NCBI GenBank assembly: GCA_041446545.1
Contig: JBGOEJ010000003.1
Location: 1 to 64,000, forward strand
DNA: 64,000 nt
From: Fervidibacter canadensis
GTDB taxonomy: Bacteria > Armatimonadota > Fervidibacteria > Fervidibacterales > Fervidibacteraceae
Direction of reading: 5' to 3'
Made by a program: the position numbers and the translations under genes. Numbering within the stretch: the stretch's first letter is position 1; every line of letters begins with the position of its first letter. This document shows, piece by piece, positions 61,101 to 64,000 of this stretch. A model generated the notes under the pieces. It was not told the DNA's origin. It ran no database searches and was given only the letters and a program-made list of their open reading frames with translations.

Positions 61101-61216
61101 AGAACACCACCCACCATCAGCAAAACGACAGCGAACAAAAAAGAGCGAGTGGCAAAGAGCGAAAGGAAAGGCTTGCTACCCTGCACTCCCGCCCGCTGGC
61201 TTACTCCGTCAATCAC
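58121..61216 (-). CDS. Large envelope protein: pseudo-metallopeptidase domain plus FlgD-like Ig domain
   Basis: 1031 residues. A single N-terminal hydrophobic helix (RSFLFAVVLLMVGGVLLSQP) precedes a periplasmic/extracellular protein. Residues about 190-320 resemble the gluzincin (peptidase MA-like) fold, with WFNLLHQVLHAFRGPLL and FPAWEEGMARAAALIAAKRL; the zinc motif HExxH reads HQVLH, so the catalytic Glu is replaced by Gln. The middle 400 residues have beta-sandwich features (YFQ-free, VPLNTGILLILNHYRTV). The last 80 residues are a FlgD-like Ig domain (GRIIREFGVSAVGRASFVWD, LMPPGPYLLAVTARDEEGHQ). GTG 61216 overlaps the stop of the PEGA gene by 8 bp, so translation is coupled. Confidence 0.75.
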   Translation of the reverse strand: MIDGVSQRAGVQGSKPFLSLFATRSFLFAVVLLMVGGVLLSQPMSSSFNAHLSSRLAGQLLDTRPFAGKAQGVVGALGVPTRGVSPEQIRTLARHLALDLDAELQATRPKVIDWLIRYGRWRPHQRLGIDALIAPKDAPSRSRQAIGAGSLTFQFQNFPAAIEARLRSFLQTALPLLTDLYGPPITSPPGSTRTVTVVLDESLQALDGGVYDAATDTIRLPEFVPTRGFDWFNLLHQVLHAFRGPLLLSFPAWEEGMARAAALIAAKRLRDQGAAELANFDPKDPINGDPLWVLPLYDLLNQPPLGNPTFLGPSGFQPMAFWRMGMSAAAWLKVAAENARCFQQFNTALLAQPDPFTVRGDTVALVELMRGIAPTVEGQDFRDWYRRQYVLDTGVTIGPKLYTFAVPLNTGILLILNHYRTVQIATPSGLVVDEQPFTGVVAQLRYRNDQSDDLFAEEGNEAEIVDGEGFIAPQFFNIGGANLIFVDIFANNLAMTVPFPYMVRGEENNENPIWGGVLGALEGTVAIRFNELTDLSPVSVTRGVFAIKQGVDLGSLYRLRITHRAEGTAENTEWRDGAFDFLCLLVRSRPSVVTLQTSLPAGIHLFTVPLFPVASDEAQALGIPPDQLLLAHWNPTRPGDFKYELYPRITTPMMPGVGYWLKVMQDVTLQVQGTPLQEGELYQVPLAGGWNQVGNPYARDLPVSEIRAALGAQQPVDLATAQQQQWLDATVWVWDPQQRRYQIAQTVRQWQGFWLRALRPGVRLVFGGARQRRGRDANQRFGGGKVPRVLVPSPVTQPPPLWSVQFAVVAEGMADTENRFGVIRSDATTMRLAKPPPVPDTIWAAFLGDDGEGLAHEFRPDRPTQRWRFLVVNGTNAPLPIALAWDGLASVPPSVRVWLTDTVTGESFSLRQRSRYTFTAQPGEKRQFLVSVFNRSGEPMMRIVSVQPLRGRGVMVQAVVTTPMSLQVQIRTLTGRIIREFGVSAVGRASFVWDGRDASGKLMPPGPYLLAVTARDEEGHQQQALRAVMLR

Positions 61217-63194
61217 CAGCGATCACCACCTGCCGAACTTCGCTGACGGTGAAGGCGTTGGCAGTTTGCCACTCGCGAGCGTCCAAGCCGATAACGACCC
61301 AAAAGTAGGTCTTGCCGTTGAGCAACCTTTGACCACTGTAAGGGATTTCGTTAACACCGACGAGGACATCGCTGTCCCAAACAGGGTCACCAGAAAGGAG
61401 CGCTTCAGCGTCGCTGTAAACTTGCACGACGAAGAAAGGCACGCTGCCTCCGATAGGTTGCCATCGGAAAACGAGCCCCGATTGAGGGACAGCGGCACCG
61501 TTATCGGGCGAGAGCAACCGCAACGGCGGCAACACTGTCGTCTCCGCCGGCTCACTCTTCGCCGTCTCTTGTCCCCTCAAGGTCACAGCGCTGACGGCGT
61601 AGCGGTAAGTTTGACCGACCGTCAAGTCATAACCGATGTCGGCGACGACCGTTTGTTCGGGCTCGTCCACGACCATCCGCAATTGCCAACCCGATGCCGT
61701 CGGGATGCTCCGATAAACGCGATAGCCCAACAACAGTTCCGATGGGCGCGCAGAAGGAGGTTGCCAACCGATTTCCACTTGCCCGATGAAACCTTCGGGG
61801 AAGAAACGGCTGGGAAGTGAATGAGACCGTCTGCCACTTTGAAGCAGACGACCTGCTAAAGGGTGACCGTGCCGTCGCAACTGGCGGAGCAAAAACTGAC
61901 GGTAACTGCCGACCCGCCTGCCGCTTCCGCTGGTCGGCAGCGTTTCGGCGATGGCAAAGACTTTCGTCGGAGGGTTGACAGAAGGGACGCTCCCCGTCAA
62001 AGGTGCAAGGGTGATGGTTGTGGACACCCGTTCCCCTCGTTTGGGCGTCACCTGTGTTTGCACCGGCTGATAGCCAGCCTTTCGGGCAATCAGCACCTGT
62101 TGGGCGGCGGGCAACCCGACAAACAAAAATCGCCCCTGACTATCCGTTTTCGTCCGTCGGCTCGTCAAGACGAAATCCAACCCAGCGGCGTAGTAAAGGA
62201 CGGCGACTTGAGCGTCAGGGACAGCACGACCGTCGGGCGTTTGAACGACCCCTTCCACATCCCCCAAAAGGTCGGCAGGAAAGAGGACGAGGGTTGCATG
62301 GGTTCTTTGACCTGCGGAGACAGTCAGAGGGTCGGAGTAAGCGACTTCCCGAACCCCTTCCCCCCTCATTTCTGCCGTCACTTGGTAAGTGCCAGGGACG
62401 AGACGGGTGAACTGAAAAGCGCCGAAGGCAGTCGTGCGGGTCGTCGCCACCACATTGCCCTGACTATCCCGCAATTGCACGGTCGCCCCGAAAGGTCCGT
62501 TGCCAAATCGGTCGTAAATTGTCCCCGTCAGGATGCCTTGGTCTTGACGGGTCAAAGGCAGGTGAAGGGAAACGCTCCCGCCTGAAGGGATGTCCACGAT
62601 GTCGTAGGCAGTCAAATAACCGTCCAAAGTCAATGCGATGGCGTGGCGGGAAGGGGGCAAGGAGAGGGTGACGGGCGTCGTTTTGCCTGTGTCCTCGCCG
62701 TCCACCGACAGGCGGGCGTTAGGCGGGTCGGAAGTGACCGTCAAAGTGCCCAGCGGCTGATCGGCGACGGTCATGACGGCTTTCACGATGACCGAGCCAT
62801 CTCTCGTCCACTCAACCCACTGATGCCAATCATGATAGCCTGATGCCTTCAAAGTCACCAAGTGCCTCCCGACGGAAGGCGTTGGCAAAGGCGAAGGGTC
62901 GCCGCCGAGGAGAGTCGTGCGCCAACCTGTTGAACGACCGTCCAACCAAATTTCTGCCCCCGGCGGCGTGGATTGGACGGCAAAAAGGAAACTGGGTAGG
63001 TTGGGAGGTGACGGGATAGGCGCTGATCGCCCTCCGCCTCCACATCCCACCGTTCCCCAAAGCAGCACCATCAGCAAGCCTGCCCATTTGCCCATCCCAA
63101 CCTGCCGATTTGCCCATCTGCCGACTTGCCGAAAAATTTGCCGATGTGTTGGTTTCCCCATTTGCTGACTTGCCTTTCCCTTGTCAGGTTGCAT
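61209..63194 (-). CDS. PEGA-domain lipoprotein with Ig-like and fibronectin-like domains
   Basis: 661 residues by the longest frame. Lipobox LLWGTVGC at about residues 43-50 is followed by a Gly-rich linker, two PEGA-like domains (STPPGAEIWLDGRSTGWRTT, TSDPPNARLSVDGEDTGKTT), CarboxypepD_reg-like domains (LTGTIYDRFGNGPFGATVQL, VEGVVQTPDGRAVPDAQVAV) and fibronectin-like modules (GYRVYRSIPTASGWQLRMVV, FRWQPIGGSVPFFVVQVYSD). A basic insertion (QFLLRQLRRHGHPLAGRLLQ) breaks the acidic surface at about residues 430-460. The leader RQVGRWANRQVGMGKWAG comes from a low-complexity tract; ATG 63095 is a plausible shorter start. Predicted to sit at the outer membrane, possibly as a peptidoglycan or glycan contact. 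Confidence 0.8.
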   Translation of the reverse strand: MQPDKGKASQQMGKPTHRQIFRQVGRWANRQVGMGKWAGLLMVLLWGTVGCGGGGRSAPIPSPPNLPSFLFAVQSTPPGAEIWLDGRSTGWRTTLLGGDPSPLPTPSVGRHLVTLKASGYHDWHQWVEWTRDGSVIVKAVMTVADQPLGTLTVTSDPPNARLSVDGEDTGKTTPVTLSLPPSRHAIALTLDGYLTAYDIVDIPSGGSVSLHLPLTRQDQGILTGTIYDRFGNGPFGATVQLRDSQGNVVATTRTTAFGAFQFTRLVPGTYQVTAEMRGEGVREVAYSDPLTVSAGQRTHATLVLFPADLLGDVEGVVQTPDGRAVPDAQVAVLYYAAGLDFVLTSRRTKTDSQGRFLFVGLPAAQQVLIARKAGYQPVQTQVTPKRGERVSTTITLAPLTGSVPSVNPPTKVFAIAETLPTSGSGRRVGSYRQFLLRQLRRHGHPLAGRLLQSGRRSHSLPSRFFPEGFIGQVEIGWQPPSARPSELLLGYRVYRSIPTASGWQLRMVVDEPEQTVVADIGYDLTVGQTYRYAVSAVTLRGQETAKSEPAETTVLPPLRLLSPDNGAAVPQSGLVFRWQPIGGSVPFFVVQVYSDAEALLSGDPVWDSDVLVGVNEIPYSGQRLLNGKTYFWVVIGLDAREWQTANAFTVSEVRQVVIAGD

Positions 63195-63351
63195 GGTCGC
63201 ATCGCCGCAGCGGGAAGCCGCCCCGACTTTTTGCTTGGTTTGCCCGATGCCCCTTGCGAGGGTTGGCGCAAAAAAATTACCCCATCTGCGCCCAGCCTAA
63301 CCCCTTTGGGTGGGACGAAGGGCACAAAGAGGGAGGGCGAAGCGACTTGCC

Positions 63352-64000
63352 TCAAAATCGGGCGTTCAAAGCGGCTCGGAACAAACTGGCGCGGTAGTCT
63401 TGTTCGGGTCGGTCGCCGTTGCGACGGGTGTGCGTCCAGATGAGGGAGAAGTCAAGGTAGCGGTTGAGGCGGTAACTTACATCGGCTTCCATCTCCAAGT
63501 TGCGGAAGCGTCCGCCGTAAAGCCCTGGCGGGCTTTTGTGTTGCATCCATGCCGCCCGAAAGGAAGTTGTCCAGCGATGGGCGATAGGCACTTGAACCGC
63601 CAAAGTGAGCGCCGAATAGTTGGTCTCGTCCAGTTGAGGAAGCCGCCCGACCAACCTTAGGTTTTGGATGCGCAATTTTTGGAAGGTCAAGGTCACCTGC
63701 AACCCGTCGTAGCGCCCCCAAGTCAACCCGACCAACCCTGAAAGGGTGAGGGATTCGTTGAGTTGAGTTAGGTCACTGGCTCGGTCGCGACCGAATTGAG
63801 CCAAAAGGTTCCATCGGTCACTCAGTTGCCAAGTCCCGCTCACACTGAGCAAGCGTTGCCGGAGGCTGCCGACTTCCGCTGACCCTTTGTCGGCATTGGT
63901 CGTCCAGTCCAGCGACAAGGAGAGGCGTTGCAGAGGTGTCCAAGCGATCGCAAAGGAAGTGACCGAACTGGCGCCGCCAAGGCGTTGGGAAGGCGTCACT
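63352..64000 (-). CDS. Outer-membrane beta-barrel protein, C-terminal part (runs off the window)
   Basis: The last 215 residues of a gene whose start lies beyond base 64000. Alternating hydrophobic/polar strands with terminal aromatic residues are evident (RLSLSLDWTTNADKGSAEV, LLSVSGTWQLSDRWNLLAQF, LTLSGLVGLTWGRYDGLQV, TLAVQVPIAHRWTTSFRAAW, ADVSYRLNRYLDFSLIWTHT), and the protein ends in Phe (ALNARF), the typical BAM recognition signature. Probably eight or more strands lie in this part alone. It heads the chain of envelope genes in this region; 157 bp separate it from the PEGA gene. Confidence 0.78.
   Translation of the reverse strand, partial: VTPSQRLGGASSVTSFAIAWTPLQRLSLSLDWTTNADKGSAEVGSLRQRLLSVSGTWQLSDRWNLLAQFGRDRASDLTQLNESLTLSGLVGLTWGRYDGLQVTLTFQKLRIQNLRLVGRLPQLDETNYSALTLAVQVPIAHRWTTSFRAAWMQHKSPPGLYGGRFRNLEMEADVSYRLNRYLDFSLIWTHTRRNGDRPEQDYRASLFRAALNARF

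Overview
The window looks like part of the chromosome of a thermophilic, diderm, polysaccharide-degrading bacterium, most plausibly an Armatimonadota lineage (Fervidibacter-like). This is inference from gene content: a prepilin-like protein with the H-X9-DG motif, a DUF6785-type membrane protein, PhyH and Gfo/Idh/MocA enzymes, glycoside hydrolases, a type II secretion pseudopilin operon, an LptA-like protein and a C-terminal outer-membrane beta-barrel fragment. No rRNA, CRISPR array, transposase or phage gene was seen. The only tRNA found is tRNA-Val(GAC).

Layout. 1-5.7 kb: an interspersed repeat, an ArsA/Get3-like ATPase, a YVTN beta-propeller protein, tRNA-Val, thioredoxin reductase and an orphan NuoM. 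5.7-10.3 kb: an ABC ATPase with a fused double permease of the ferric-ion type, then a Rieske protein with a long helical C-terminal region. 10.3-16.8 kb (minus): a gldA-gldF-gldG export operon ending in a four-repeat DUF4340 protein, with a HicBA toxin-antitoxin pair (hicA frameshifted) and a DUF4058 gene between gldG and DUF4340. 16.9-20.3 kb: creatininase-like protein, TatA, orphan SucC, then HTH-YbaB-RecR. 20.3-23.5 kb: a repeat, a near-consensus promoter, a strongly folded leader RNA, an ABC exporter coupled to DUF1854, and two almost identical Flp pilins.

23.6-35.7 kb: AcuC-like deacetylase, PfkB kinase, sugar ABC permease and HpcH/HpaI aldolase (possibly sugar-acid catabolism); a second ABC exporter; a TIM-barrel hydrolase, cyclophilin-like protein, LuxR-type response regulator, thioredoxin-like protein, membrane-anchored Mrr-like protein, pterin dehydratase and a SorC regulator with two effector domains. 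35.8-45.6 kb: carbohydrate/surface region with a pilin-like gene broken by a 176-bp tandem duplication, a large secreted glycoside hydrolase frameshifted in a short repeat, DUF6785, PhyH, Gfo/Idh/MocA and a glycosyltransferase. 45.6-50.8 kb (minus): gspF-G-H-I-J-K with overlapping genes. 50.8-54.7 kb: a long perfect inverted repeat, XdhC, a protein made only of HNH-associated repeats and a wHTH-PAS histidine kinase. 54.7-64 kb (minus): a chain of secreted or surface genes (beta-barrel, PEGA lipoprotein, 1031-aa pseudo-peptidase, two lipoproteins, LptC/LptA-like protein), several joined by overlapping start and stop codons.

Non-coding layer. Three structural themes recur: a 120-150 bp double-hairpin repeat; short hairpins that often follow a GTAGGG or CAGGG lead-in; and degenerate G-rich heptads (GGGACGA) or TTGCCCA-type tracts that sit inside coding sequence and add charged loops. 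The best candidates for something undescribed are the leader RNA at about 20495-20650, the coupled surface-gene chain at 54.7-64 kb, the double-effector SorC regulator, the HNH-repeat-only protein and the Rieske fusion.
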